Notes: generated from the letters alone by a model not told the origin. DNA of 64,000 bases from Devosia equisanguinis (GCF_900631955.1 NZ_UZWD01000038.1:186001-250000), one strand, 5' to 3'; shown: positions 9,051 to 17,830, counted from the first letter of the stretch. Translations and numbers: made by a program.

Positions 9051-9446
9051 ATGGAAGAGCAAACCCAAGTTCTCGAGCATCGCAGCGTCGGCCAGGCTAT
9101 GGGGCGCGGCGCACTGTGCAGTTGTCCCCATTGTGGCCAGGGCAAGATGTTTCGCGCCTATCTCAAGGTTGCGGACCAGTGCAATGTGTGCGGCGAGGAA
9201 CTCAATCATCATCGCGCCGATGATTTTCCGCCCTACATCGCCATCACCATTGTCGGGCACGTCATCATCTTCCTGATGCTGCACATGGACATGGCCTACA
9301 GGGTCGAGCCGATGACCTATGTCTGGACCATGATCCCGCTGGCCATTGTCCTGCCGCTGGCTATCCTGCCCTCGATCAAGGGGGCGATTGTCGGTCTGCA
9401 ATGGGCAAACCGCATGTATGGCTTCGGAACCGGCCAGGCCGACTGA
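9051..9446 (+). CDS. DUF983 family membrane protein
   Basis: A 131-residue protein of the DUF983 family. The N-terminal third carries a zinc ribbon, CPHCGQGKMF...CNVCGEEL, and two hydrophobic helices follow (IAITIVGHVIIFLMLHM and MIPLAIVLPLAILPSIK), so it should sit in the inner membrane with the ribbon in the cytoplasm. Its function is unknown. It is translated directly after rnr, a neighbourhood conserved in alphaproteobacteria. Confidence 0.9.
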   Translation: MEEQTQVLEHRSVGQAMGRGALCSCPHCGQGKMFRAYLKVADQCNVCGEELNHHRADDFPPYIAITIVGHVIIFLMLHMDMAYRVEPMTYVWTMIPLAIVLPLAILPSIKGAIVGLQWANRMYGFGTGQAD

Positions 9447-9453
9447 TCCGCGC

Positions 9454-9481
9454 TTGACAATCCAGCGCAAATCCGTAGTTT
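9454..9481 (+). promoter_or_regulatory. Sigma-70-type promoter of rpmG
   Basis: TTGACA (9454-9459) and TAGTTT (9476-9481) are separated by 16 bases, about 60 bases before the rpmG start and just after the DUF983 stop. A perfect -35 and an acceptable -10 make this one of the better promoters in the window. Confidence 0.55.
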
Positions 9482-9542
9482 GCGCTCAAATTCCGGCGCT
9501 GCCCCAGATGCAGCGCCTTTCGTTTTGTGAAGGACGACCCAA

Positions 9543-9710
<168 letters not shown>

Positions 9711-9735
9711 TTTGGTCTTCCAGCTTTGAATGCCC

Positions 9736-9769
9736 AAAACCCCGCAAGCGATTGCGGGGTTTTGTTTTT
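9736..9769 (+). terminator. Intrinsic terminator of rpmG
   Basis: AAAACCCCGCAA, a 4-base loop and TTGCGGGGTTTT form a perfect 12-bp stem followed by GTTTTT, 26 bases after the rpmG stop. Confidence 0.9.
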
Positions 9770-9811
9770 GTCGGAACTGTCGATGGAATGTTGTGATGTC
9801 CAGCTTGCGCC

Positions 9812-9840
9812 TTGACCCCAAACGTCATCAATCAATAGTT
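9812..9840 (+). promoter_or_regulatory. Possible promoter of the structured RNA at 9.85-10.04 kb
   Basis: TTGACC (9812-9817), a 17-base spacer and ATAGTT (9835-9840) lie in the gene-free stretch after the rpmG terminator. The predicted start point (about 9847) falls right before the first RNA stem, which supports a plus-strand transcript. The -10 is weak. Confidence 0.35.
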
Positions 9841-9844
9841 TCGA

Positions 9845-10040
9845 AGAAAGAGTGGCTGGTCCGGAGCGGCATGTCGAAGAGGCCACTCTAACCGCATCCG
9901 GACCAACCGCCCTACGGAACTCAGGAGTTGCGGCGGACCTGAGGTGGACCGTAGGGAACTGTAAAGGGTGAGCAACTGCCCCCTTCTGAACAGACACTAA
10001 GTCCGGGCCTGCCCATAACCAAGCAATTCCCTTGGTTAAC
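9845..10040 (+). ncRNA. Candidate structured non-coding RNA between rpmG and pleD
   Basis: No credible reading frame fills this gap, but it holds a dense series of perfect stems. (B) TGGTCCGGA-GCGG (9857-9869) pairs with CCGC-a-TCCGGACCA (9892-9905), 13 bp with one bulged A. (A) AGAGTGGC (9849-9856) pairs with GCCACTCT (9882-9889), which lies inside the loop of B. (C) CCCTACGG (9910-9917) with CCGTAGGG (9949-9956) encloses CTCAGG (9920-9925) with CCTGAG (9938-9943). (D) AAGGG (9964-9968) with CCCTT (9981-9985). (E) TAACCAAG (10016-10023) with CTTGGTTA (10031-10038). Strand is inferred from the promoter-like sequence; a minus-strand RNA downstream of pleD is the alternative. It does not resemble tmRNA, SRP RNA or RNase P RNA by eye. 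6S RNA or a rhizobial alpha-r sRNA family cannot be excluded. Confidence 0.45.
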
Positions 10041-10091
10041 GCCAAGCAACTCTTTGTTAACTATAACAGATAACCCTAACGGCGGTGGCGG

Positions 10092-11462
10092 CTAGGCGGC
10101 GTCGAAGATCACGCGGTTGCGTCCTTCGCGCTTGGCCCGATACAGCGCCACATCGGCCCGTTTGATCAGCATTTCAGGCGTGTCCGTCAGCGATTCATTG
10201 AGCGACACACCGACGGACACCGTAATCGACAGCGGACGCGGCAGACCGACGTCGAACGGCCGTTCGGCAATGGCCTGCCGCACCCGCTCAGCGACCACTT
10301 CAGCATTGCTCCAATCAGTGTCGGGCATCAGCACCACGAATTCTTCGCCGCCGAAGCGGCAGGCAAGATCGACGCCGCGAATATTGCGCTTCAGCCGGGC
10401 CGAGAACTCGCGCAGTACGGCGTCGCCGATGTCGTGGCCGTAATTGTCGTTCACCGACTTGAAGTGATCGATATCGAGAATCATCAGCGCCATGTCCCGT
10501 TCCTGGGCTTGCGCCTTGCCGAGCATGACGTTGAGATGACGATCAAAATAGCGACGGTTGTAGAGGCCCGTCAGCTCGTCGGTAACGGCCAGCGCCATGG
10601 TGTGGTTGACGCTTTCGCGCAATTCCATGGCATAGCGATAGCGGCGGATCTGCGTGCGTACCCGCGCGGCAAGCTCATTGCGCTCGACCGGACGGCTGAT
10701 GAAGTCGTTGACGCCCAAGTCAAGCGCCCGCACCACACGCGGCTTGTCGGCCTCGTCGGCCATCAGAATGATGGGCAGGTTGCGCGCATGCTCGAGTGTG
10801 CGGATCTGCGAGCAGACGCGCAGGGGATCGAAATCCGTCAGACTCATGCTGACCAGGGCCAGCTCGTAGGAGGCGCCAGAAACCTGAAAAACCGCATCGG
10901 CGGGCTGGGTCAACACATCGACCTGATGTTCCGGTGCAAGGTGGCCTTTGATGCGGTCGGCATGGCGCGCATCCGTATCAATAATCAGGACCGAGCCGCC
11001 ACTGGCGGAAATTTGGTCCATGGCGCGCAATGCGTCCTCGATGGCGATCTGCTGGCCGGTGAGCGCGCGGGCGCGCAGCTCGTCGGTGAGCGACTTGAGG
11101 CGGATGAGGCTTTTGACACGCGCCATCAGCTGCATGTCGTCGACGGGCTTGGTCAGGAAGTCGTCGGCACCAACCTCCAGGCCCTTGACCCGGTCGGAGG
11201 GCTGATCGAGCGCCGTCACCATCAACACCGGCACGTGATGGGTGCGCGAATCGGCCTTGAGGCGGCGGCAGACCTCGAAGCCGTCCATTCCCGGCATCAT
11301 CACATCGAGCAGGACGATGTCGATGTCCTGCGTCTGGCATATTTCAAGCGCCTGTTGCCCGGAGGTGGCCGTGACCACCTCGAAATATTCCGCGGTCAGG
11401 CGAACCTCAAGCAGGCGGATATTGGTGGGGATGTCGTCTACGATCAGTACGCGGGCGGTCAC
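10092..11462 (-). CDS. pleD: PleD-type response regulator with diguanylate cyclase output
   Basis: A 456-residue protein with two receiver domains and a C-terminal GGDEF domain, the architecture of Caulobacter PleD, which makes c-di-GMP at the differentiating pole. Receiver 1 keeps the phospho-acceptor in IVLLDVMMPGMDG. Receiver 2 has LVSMSL where the Asp would be, as expected of the dimerising adaptor domain. The cyclase motif is GGEEF, with an RGVD inhibitory site five residues before it, so product feedback is expected. It is read from the same strand as divK, 87 bases downstream. Confidence 0.95.
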   Translation of the reverse strand: MTARVLIVDDIPTNIRLLEVRLTAEYFEVVTATSGQQALEICQTQDIDIVLLDVMMPGMDGFEVCRRLKADSRTHHVPVLMVTALDQPSDRVKGLEVGADDFLTKPVDDMQLMARVKSLIRLKSLTDELRARALTGQQIAIEDALRAMDQISASGGSVLIIDTDARHADRIKGHLAPEHQVDVLTQPADAVFQVSGASYELALVSMSLTDFDPLRVCSQIRTLEHARNLPIILMADEADKPRVVRALDLGVNDFISRPVERNELAARVRTQIRRYRYAMELRESVNHTMALAVTDELTGLYNRRYFDRHLNVMLGKAQAQERDMALMILDIDHFKSVNDNYGHDIGDAVLREFSARLKRNIRGVDLACRFGGEEFVVLMPDTDWSNAEVVAERVRQAIAERPFDVGLPRPLSITVSVGVSLNESLTDTPEMLIKRADVALYRAKREGRNRVIFDAA

Positions 11463-11549
11463 GCCAATACCTCGACACGTGTGGGCCCGCCGGGCGTCTC
11501 ATCGCCGGCGTCGAGCATGCCTGTGGCGCCACGGGGCGCGCCGGATAGG

Positions 11550-11921
11550 TCAGGCGGGCCCAATATAGTGGGCAATGGTTTCCAGAAAGTGAGACACGGA
11601 AATCGGCTTGGAGATGTACCCTTCGCAACCGCCCTGCAAAATGCGCTCCTCATCGCCTTTCATCGCGAAGGCGGTGACAGCGATGACGGGAATATGGGCA
11701 AGCTGGTCATCGTCCTTGAGCCACTTGGTGACCACAAGGCCGGAAACTTCAGGCAGTTGGATATCCATCAGGATCAGGTCGGGCATGTGCGCGCGGGCCA
11801 AATCCAGTGCCTCCATGCCATTGCGCGTCTGGATGACGCGATAGCCACGCGATTCCAGCAGATCGTTGAAGAGCTTCATGTTCAGCTCGTTGTCTTCCAC
11901 GATCATGACCGACTTGGGCAT
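11550..11921 (-). CDS. divK: Single-domain response regulator DivK
   Basis: A stand-alone receiver domain of 123 residues. The acidic pocket is VEDNE, the phospho-acceptor Asp is in [13 protein letters not shown], and the switch Thr and Lys are in VTAFAMKG and YISKPIS. DivK relays the DivJ/PleC phosphorylation state to the DivL-CckA-CtrA pathway. The pairing with pleD on the same strand makes the identification firm. Two adjacent ATGs (11924 and 11921) follow GAGGA; the second has the more workable spacing. Confidence 0.95.
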   Translation of the reverse strand: MPKSVMIVEDNELNMKLFNDLLESRGYRVIQTRNGMEALDLARAHMPDLILMDIQLPEVSGLVVTKWLKDDDQLAHIPVIAVTAFAMKGDEERILQGGCEGYISKPISVSHFLETIAHYIGPA

Positions 11922-12092
11922 CATTCCTCACTTCGGCGCCGGGAAAGATCGGCGAGACGTTCGATTCGAACGCCTGCCGTCAAACACCCTGTTCCGCGTT
12001 TTTCGCACCGGAACGAACCGGAAACCAGTTCGCATTCTCCTGCCGATGCTTTAGCATTCAAACCGTTACAAAACACCAAATGGGGGCGGGTC

Positions 12093-12371
12093 TTGCCGTT
12101 GTCCAGCCGTGCCGCACCAGACATTACCGAACTTGCGGATCTCTGCCTGGCTTACCTGGCAGAGCATCCTGAAGAATTGCTGGCCTTCATGGAGCAGGCC
12201 GGCTTCGACCCGCACACCTTGCGGGCCTCGCTGGGCTCGCGTCGGCTGCAGCAGGGCCTCATCGACCACTTTGCCGCCAATGAGGGGATTCTACTCGCTC
12301 TTTGTGCCAATAGCGGCCTAACGCCAGAGACCTTCATGCGCGTCTGGCACAAGCTCAATCCGGCCGGCTGA
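12093..12371 (+). CDS. DUF3572 family protein
   Basis: An all-alpha, acidic protein of about 92 residues matching DUF3572 ([19 protein letters not shown], then [20 protein letters not shown]). No ATG exists in frame; the likely starts are TTG 12093 or TTG 12099 behind the G-rich GGGGGCGGG. It ends one base before the dinB ATG, so the two are translationally linked. Its function is unknown. It diverges from divK across about 170 bases. Confidence 0.75.
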   Translation: MPLSSRAAPDITELADLCLAYLAEHPEELLAFMEQAGFDPHTLRASLGSRRLQQGLIDHFAANEGILLALCANSGLTPETFMRVWHKLNPAG

Positions 12372-12372
12372 C

Positions 12373-13701
12373 ATGCAGGCGGCCTGGCTCTGCCGCGATT
12401 GCCTTTCATCGGCGCCGGCGGCGGCGGCGCCCACGCGCTGTCCATCCTGCGGATCGCCACGTGTCCGCTGGCATGCCGAACTTTTCGCTCTGTCCATTGC
12501 CCATGTGGACTGCGACGCCTTTTACGCATCTGTCGAGAAGCGCGATGATCCCTCCCTCGCGAACAAGCCGCTGATCATTGGCGGCGGGGTACGCGGCGTG
12601 GTGTCCACCTGCTGCTATATTGCCAGGCAATCTGGCGTGCGCTCGGCCATGCCGATGTTCAAGGCACGCGAGCTTTGTCCCCAGGCCGTGATCATCAAGC
12701 CCAATATGAGCAAATATGTGGAGGTGAGCCGGCAGATCAGGCGCCATATGGAAACGCTGACGCCGCTGGTCGAGCCGCTCTCGATCGACGAGGCCTTTCT
12801 CGACCTCACTGGTACAGAGCGCCTGCACAAGGCGCCCCCTGCCCTGTCCCTGGCGCGCTTTGCCCGCACGGTTGAGCAAGATGTCGGCGTGACCATTTCG
12901 GTGGGGCTGAGCCACAACAAATTTCTGGCCAAAGTTGCCTCCGATCTCGACAAGCCGCGCGGCTTTGCGGTGATCGGTGCCGCCGAAACCCTCGATTTTC
13001 TCGCGCCGAGGCCTATCGGCCTGATCTTCGGCGTCGGCAAGGTGTTCAGCGAAACGCTCCGCAAGGACGGCTATGTGACCATCGGCCAGTTGCAGCAGGA
13101 AGACCCGGTGCGCTTGCTGCGGCTCTATGGCGAATCCGGCGCGCGCCTGGCGCGATTGTCACGGGGCCAGGACAGTCGCCGGGTCAGCATAGACGGCGAG
13201 ATGAAGACCATCTCCTCGGAAACCACATTCAACACCGACATCACGAGCATCGAAGAGCTCTCCACCCAGTTGCTCAAATGCTGCGAGCGCCTGTCCGAGC
13301 GGCTCAAGGCCAAGGGCGTGGTCGGCGACACGGTGACGCTGAAGCTAAAAACTGCCGGATTTCGGTTGCGCACGCGGGCGCGGCATTTGATGATGCCAAC
13401 GCAACTGGCCAGCATGCTCTATGAAACCGGGCTGGGTCTGTTGCAGCACGAGGCGGACGGTACGCCATTCCGGCTGATCGGCATCGGGGTCTCCGGTCTC
13501 GATGCGGCAGATGGGTCTGACCCGGCCGATCTGCTGGAGCCTCAGGTGGCGCGAAAGGCTGCCGCCGAACGGGCCATGGACCGTGTTCGTACGCGCTTTG
13601 GGCGCGAGGCCGTGGTACGAGGTAAACTCTATACGGCGCGGCCCGATTCCCAGCCGCAGTCCGCGGAAGAAACAGACGATATCGAAGGCAAGACACGATG
13701 A
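12373..13701 (+). CDS. dinB: DNA polymerase IV (Y family) with N-terminal zinc ribbon
   Basis: A 442-residue error-prone polymerase for lesion bypass. The polymerase body starts near residue 45 with [28 protein letters not shown] carries the other catalytic carboxylates, and the helix-hairpin-helix and little-finger domains follow. Before it lies an extra 40-residue segment with CRDC...CPSC, a likely zinc ribbon absent from E. coli DinB but seen in some rhizobial homologues. No C-terminal beta-clamp motif was obvious to me. It overlaps ridA by four bases and is part of the DUF3572-dinB-ridA operon. Confidence 0.95.
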   Translation: MQAAWLCRDCLSSAPAAAAPTRCPSCGSPRVRWHAELFALSIAHVDCDAFYASVEKRDDPSLANKPLIIGGGVRGVVSTCCYIARQSGVRSAMPMFKARELCPQAVIIKPNMSKYVEVSRQIRRHMETLTPLVEPLSIDEAFLDLTGTERLHKAPPALSLARFARTVEQDVGVTISVGLSHNKFLAKVASDLDKPRGFAVIGAAETLDFLAPRPIGLIFGVGKVFSETLRKDGYVTIGQLQQEDPVRLLRLYGESGARLARLSRGQDSRRVSIDGEMKTISSETTFNTDITSIEELSTQLLKCCERLSERLKAKGVVGDTVTLKLKTAGFRLRTRARHLMMPTQLASMLYETGLGLLQHEADGTPFRLIGIGVSGLDAADGSDPADLLEPQVARKAAAERAMDRVRTRFGREAVVRGKLYTARPDSQPQSAEETDDIEGKTR

Positions 13702-14156
13702 CCGATCCGATCCAGAAGCTGCGCGAGTATGGCTACGAGCTCCCGCCCGCAAAGGCACCGGTGGCCAGCTATGTTCCGGTGACCCGCAGCGGCAACCTCA
13801 TCTATGTTTCCGGCCAGATTTCGAGCAATGAGCAGGGCGTCGTACAAGGGCGGCTCGGCGATAACATGAATGTGGTCCAAGGTGGCAACGCGGCTGAACT
13901 GGCCGCCGTCAACATTCTCTCTCAGGTCGTCAATATGGCCGGCGTGCCGCTGCATGAGATCAAGCAGATCCTCAAGCTCACCGTGCTGGTCGCCTCGACA
14001 CCAGAGTTCTTCGAGCAGCACCTGGTGGCCAATGGGGCATCGAACCTGTTGGTCGGCGTCCTGGGCGACAAGGGCAAGCATGCTCGCGCCGCTTTCGGCG
14101 TAGCCGCCCTGCCCCTCGGCGCTGCGGTCGAAATTGATGCGGTGATCGAGGTTTAA
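13698..14156 (+). CDS. RidA family protein (YjgF/YER057c/UK114), long subgroup
   Basis: A 152-residue protein of the RidA superfamily, whose best-known members hydrolyse reactive enamine/imine intermediates made by PLP enzymes. The length and the start [22 protein letters not shown] fit the subgroup larger than classical RidA (about 130). VRSGN-like [15 protein letters not shown] is the family signature. The conserved Arg near the C-terminus of true deaminases is not evident in the usual place, so the reaction is uncertain. ATG overlaps the dinB stop (ATGA). Confidence 0.88.
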   Translation: MTDPIQKLREYGYELPPAKAPVASYVPVTRSGNLIYVSGQISSNEQGVVQGRLGDNMNVVQGGNAAELAAVNILSQVVNMAGVPLHEIKQILKLTVLVASTPEFFEQHLVANGASNLLVGVLGDKGKHARAAFGVAALPLGAAVEIDAVIEV

Positions 14157-14235
14157 TCGATCTACCGGTGAGGCGTGATCGGTTTGTCATGAAGCTGTGG
14201 CATCCGACGCGCCTTCACCATTTCGGCAGGAAGCC

Positions 14236-14997
14236 ATGACCAGCCAGCTCTTTCCCCGTCCCATCGCGCATCGCGGCCTGCATGATCGCGCCGCCGGCAT
14301 CGTCGAGAACAGTGCCGCCGCATTCGAAGCGGCCATTGCGGGCCATTTCGCCATCGAGTGCGACTTGCAGCTGAGCCGGGACGGGGTGCCAGTGGTTTTT
14401 CACGACGAGGTGCTCGATCGGCTGACGGGCGAAACAGGACTGGTGAGTGATCGGCCGGTTGCTGAGCTGACCCATATCGGCCTCAAGGACAGCAAGGCCG
14501 GTGACCGGCCGCAGACGCTGGATGCTTTCCTCGAGCAGATCGATGGCCGCGCCCTGCTGCAGATCGAACTCAAGCACCAGCCCGATGCCGAGGCCACCCG
14601 GCGCCTGGCAGAGGCGGCGGCCGGCTCGCTGGCCCGCTACAACGGCGCAGTGACCGTTGAGTCATTCGATCCGCGCTTGATCAGCCTGATCCGTGACTTC
14701 GGCTTTGCCGGTCCGCGCGGGATCATCACCTACGATTATGAGGGTGAAGACTATCCGCCAGGGATCACAGAGGAGCAGCGCTACAGCATGCGCCACCTTC
14801 TCCACTGGCATGAAACGCAGTTCGATTTCATTTCCTGCGACAAGGCCGCGTTGACACTGCCGGCGATCGTGTTCTGGCGCGCGCTTGGTAAACCGATCAC
14901 CGCCTGGACCATCCGCTCCGCCGTTGAAGCGGAGGCCGCGCGTCCCCATATCGATCAGATCGTCTTTGAAGGCTTCAATCCCGACCGTGTCGACTGA
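14236..14997 (+). CDS. Glycerophosphodiester phosphodiesterase (UgpQ-like)
   Basis: A 253-residue cytoplasmic enzyme hydrolysing glycerophosphodiesters to glycerol-3-phosphate and an alcohol. The catalytic histidine is in PIAHRGLHD, the metal ligands in IECDLQLSRDGVPVVFHD, and the TIM barrel continues with LLQIELKHQ. ATG 14236 follows CAGGAAG with good spacing; an upstream GTG was rejected. The next gene starts at a GTG inside its last codons (11-base overlap), so both are one operon. Confidence 0.92.
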   Translation: MTSQLFPRPIAHRGLHDRAAGIVENSAAAFEAAIAGHFAIECDLQLSRDGVPVVFHDEVLDRLTGETGLVSDRPVAELTHIGLKDSKAGDRPQTLDAFLEQIDGRALLQIELKHQPDAEATRRLAEAAAGSLARYNGAVTVESFDPRLISLIRDFGFAGPRGIITYDYEGEDYPPGITEEQRYSMRHLLHWHETQFDFISCDKAALTLPAIVFWRALGKPITAWTIRSAVEAEAARPHIDQIVFEGFNPDRVD

Positions 14998-16162
14998 CGG
15001 CTTAACGGCAAATATCCACCCCACCACGGCGTCCATCCCCGCCGCGGTGTGGAACAGCCTTGTCCCTTCCACAGATGGCGTGGTCGACAATCCATTCCTC
15101 GACCACGCGTTCTTTCTGGCGCTCGAAGAATCCGGTTGCGCCACTGCACGCACCGGCTGGCAGCCGCAGCACATCCTGCTGAACAATGCCGAAGGCGTGT
15201 CTGTCGGCCTACTGCCCCTATTCCTCAAATCCCACTCCATGGGCGAATATGTGTTCGACCATGGTTGGGCCAATGCGCTGGAGCGTGCGGGTGGGCAGTA
15301 CTATCCCAAACTGCAGGGCTCGGTGCCCTTTACCCCAGCGACGGCTTCGAAACTGCTGGTGCCATCGGGACAAATCGACATTCAGGCGGCCCTGCTCTCC
15401 ACGGCCCAGCAGTTGGCCGGACAGCGGAATGCGTCCTCGGTGCATCTCACTTTCCTGCCCGATGCAGAGGTGGAACTGGCCGGCTCACTGGACTGGCTGA
15501 CGCGCAAAGACACGCAATTCCATTGGCGCAATGAGGGCTTTGCCGATTTCGAGCAGTTCCTCGACACCCTGTCATCGCGCAAGCGCAAGGTCATCCGGCG
15601 CGAGCGTCGCGACGCCCTGGCCGACGGAATAACGGTCAAGTGGCTTTCAGGCACTGACTTGCGCGAGGAGCACTGGGACGCCTTCTTCGCTTTTTATGAG
15701 GATACTGGCGCGCGGAAATGGGGGCGCCCCTATCTCAACCGCGCTTTCTTCTCGTTGCTCGGGCAGTACATGGCCGATCGGGTGGTGCTGATGCTGGCTT
15801 ATGATGGCAACGAGCCTATCGCCGGCGCCATCAATTTCCGGGGCCGCGATCGTCTGTTCGGCCGAAACTGGGGCGCGACGCGCGACGTGCCATTCCTGCA
15901 CTTCGAGGTGTGCTACTACCAGGCCATCGATTATGCCATCGCGCACAAACTGGCTGTCGTCGAAGCTGGCGCCCAAGGCGAGCACAAGCTGGCACGCGGC
16001 TATGCTCCGGTGACGACTCATTCCGCGCACTGGATCGCCCATCCGGGACTGCGCCACGCGGTGGCCGACTATCTTCGTGAAGAACAGGCCGCCGTGGCGC
16101 GCGAGCAAGAAATTCTCGAAGAATTTACGCCATTCCGGCGCGGTGACCGGCAACAACGGTGA
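14987..16162 (+). CDS. FemAB-like GNAT-fold acyltransferase (DUF482 family)
   Basis: A 391-residue protein of the DUF482/FemAB-like family, often labelled peptidoglycan biosynthesis or GNAT. WNSLVPSTDGVVDNPFLDHAFF at the start and RKVIRRERRDAL plus FFAFYEDTGARKWGRPYLNR in the middle are typical of the family. The second half holds a GNAT-like core ending AGAQGEHKLARGYAP. No real substrate is known for the family. No ATG is available near the start; GTG 14987, overlapping the end of the diesterase gene, gives the right length. Confidence 0.85.
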   Translation: MSTDGLTANIHPTTASIPAAVWNSLVPSTDGVVDNPFLDHAFFLALEESGCATARTGWQPQHILLNNAEGVSVGLLPLFLKSHSMGEYVFDHGWANALERAGGQYYPKLQGSVPFTPATASKLLVPSGQIDIQAALLSTAQQLAGQRNASSVHLTFLPDAEVELAGSLDWLTRKDTQFHWRNEGFADFEQFLDTLSSRKRKVIRRERRDALADGITVKWLSGTDLREEHWDAFFAFYEDTGARKWGRPYLNRAFFSLLGQYMADRVVLMLAYDGNEPIAGAINFRGRDRLFGRNWGATRDVPFLHFEVCYYQAIDYAIAHKLAVVEAGAQGEHKLARGYAPVTTHSAHWIAHPGLRHAVADYLREEQAAVAREQEILEEFTPFRRGDRQQR

Positions 16163-16215
16163 TGCGAGGGGCAAAAGTTCTTTGCGTGGGCGACGGCAGG
16201 GCCTAAACAGGCATC

Positions 16216-17343
16216 ATGGTTTGGGACATTCTGATCTTCCTGCTGCAGGCAGGACTCGTTTTCGTCGTATCGACGGCTTTATTCGACGCGCTCCATTGGT
16301 TGTTGCATCGCTGGGAGCGCTCCACCAATCCGCTGCTGCGCAAATTCTCGTCGTGGCACTGGGTGCACCACAAATTTCTAGGACTGGATATGCAGGTCAA
16401 CCCGGCCTATGCCCGGGCAAATATCTGGTTTCACATTCTGCCGGAGTACTTGACCGGCATGGTCGGAACCGCACTGTTCTTGCTGGTGTTTCCTTGGCCA
16501 CCCATTGCCGCTGTGGCGGTCATCCGCACGGTCATGCTGGTGCAAACGCTGCGTGAAGAGGGACTGGACTACAATCACATGTCGATGGACCGTGTCGGCG
16601 GCAAACAGGGATTGTTGTGGGTGAACAACAACTACCATGCCATGCATCACGTCTATCCGCACAATTTCTTTTCGTCATTCACCAATGCCTTTGACCTGAT
16701 CATGGGCACCACCTGCCAGATCGAGGGCCGGCGGTTTCTCGTCACCGGCGCAAGCGGCGCTTTCGGCGCGGCCATGGTCAAGGCGCTGCAAAAACGCGGG
16801 GCCATTGTCGACACTGCCAAATCGGGCGTGGACTTTTCACCCGGGCAGTATGATGCGATCCGTGACAAACTCGAGCGCGCCGATGTTCTAGTGTTGGCGC
16901 ATGGCGCCAAGAGCGATGACTGCTGGAATGCCAATTATGTGACGTTTCGCGATCTCATCGATCTCTTTGTGGAACACGGCAAGGCACGCCTGACCGCTCC
17001 CGAAGTCTGGGCTGTCGGCTCTGAGGTAGAGTTTCACGGCGATATGGGACTAGACGAGCTGAAGGATTACTCTTCCTCAAAGCGTGCCTTTGCCGCCCGT
17101 GCGCGCAGCTATTATCGCTCGAACGATCTCATCTACCGCCACATCGTGCCATCGTCATTTACCTCGGCAATGGGCAAGGGCGCGATGAGTGCCGAAACCG
17201 CGGTCAGTATCGCGCTGTTCTTCATTACGCGCGGCTTTAAATATGTACCGGTGACGCTGACCGGCCTGGCCGTTCTCAACTTCTTCCGTTTCCGTTACGC
17301 CAAAAACCAGGGCGAGGAAGCCCCGGCTACGGCAGGCGAATAA
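16216..17343 (+). CDS. Fatty acid hydroxylase / short-chain dehydrogenase fusion protein
   Basis: One 375-residue chain with two unrelated halves. Residues 1-170 form a membrane di-iron hydroxylase domain of the sterol-desaturase type: histidine clusters HWLLH, HWVHHKF and HAMHHVYPH among hydrophobic helices. Residues 175-370 begin with RRFLVTGASGAFGAAMVKAL, a GxxxGxG dinucleotide-binding start, and continue as an SDR-like domain with YSSSKRAFAARA (Ser/Tyr/Lys region altered). Such fusions are annotated as bifunctional sterol desaturase/short-chain dehydrogenase in other bacteria; the substrate is unknown, probably a lipid hydrocarbon chain. It follows the FemAB-like gene by 53 bases and precedes the HIT gene by 16. 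Confidence 0.88.
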   Translation: MVWDILIFLLQAGLVFVVSTALFDALHWLLHRWERSTNPLLRKFSSWHWVHHKFLGLDMQVNPAYARANIWFHILPEYLTGMVGTALFLLVFPWPPIAAVAVIRTVMLVQTLREEGLDYNHMSMDRVGGKQGLLWVNNNYHAMHHVYPHNFFSSFTNAFDLIMGTTCQIEGRRFLVTGASGAFGAAMVKALQKRGAIVDTAKSGVDFSPGQYDAIRDKLERADVLVLAHGAKSDDCWNANYVTFRDLIDLFVEHGKARLTAPEVWAVGSEVEFHGDMGLDELKDYSSSKRAFAARARSYYRSNDLIYRHIVPSSFTSAMGKGAMSAETAVSIALFFITRGFKYVPVTLTGLAVLNFFRFRYAKNQGEEAPATAGE

Positions 17344-17359
17344 AATCCATGAGGGTGCG

Positions 17360-17776
17360 ATGAGCTACGATCCCAACAATATTTTCGCGACGATCCTCAA
17401 GGGCGACATGCCCTGCCACAAGGTCTATGAGGACGAGACCGCTCTGGTAATGATGGACATCTTTCCGCAGTCGAAGGGCCATACCCTGGTCATCCCCAAG
17501 GCTGCATCGCGCAACCTGCTCGATGCCGATCCGGCGGCGCTCAGTGCCCTGATGCCACTGGTGCAGCGGGTGGCGCAGGCAGTAAAGGCGGCCACTAATG
17601 CCGACGGCGTGCGGTTGGCCCAGTTCAACGAGGCACCGGCTGGACAGACCGTGTTCCACCTGCATTTCCACCTCATTCCAGTCTATGAGGGCGTGGCTCT
17701 TGGGGCCCATGCCGGCGGCCGCGCTAATGACGCTGAACTGGCAGCTCTGGCCAAAGACATCGGCGCCCACATCTAG
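17360..17776 (+). CDS. HIT family protein (histidine-triad nucleotide hydrolase)
   Basis: A 138-residue nucleotide-binding protein of the HIT superfamily. It opens with IFATILKGDMPCHKVYED and ends with the triad FHLHFHLIPVYEG, in which the middle His is the nucleophile. These enzymes hydrolyse AMP-lysine, AMP-NH2 or similar conjugates; the physiological substrate is usually unknown. It begins 16 bases after the fusion gene with GAGGGTGCG as ribosome binding site, so it is probably in the same transcript. Confidence 0.93.
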   Translation: MSYDPNNIFATILKGDMPCHKVYEDETALVMMDIFPQSKGHTLVIPKAASRNLLDADPAALSALMPLVQRVAQAVKAATNADGVRLAQFNEAPAGQTVFHLHFHLIPVYEGVALGAHAGGRANDAELAALAKDIGAHI

Positions 17777-17830
17777 TCCTCATCGCCGAACGATGCGGCG
17801 TGTAGCCGCGAGACCAAAGGGGTATTGCCG

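Noticed and set aside
9999-10010. AAGTCCGGGC resembling the RNase P RNA core
   Set aside because: The rest of the conserved core (including the ACAGAA-type region) is missing and the gap is too short for an alphaproteobacterial RNase P RNA.
11959-12056. GTTC/GAAC repeats upstream of the DUF3572-dinB operon as a LexA box
   Set aside because: No exact GTTC-N7-GTTC or GAAC-N7-GAAC occurs; the best match (GAAC-N7-AAAC) has a mismatch.
10434-12092. Plus-strand open frame running opposite pleD and divK into the DUF3572 gene
   Set aside because: Only its last 92 codons (12093-12371) match a family; the rest lies antisense to two certain genes.
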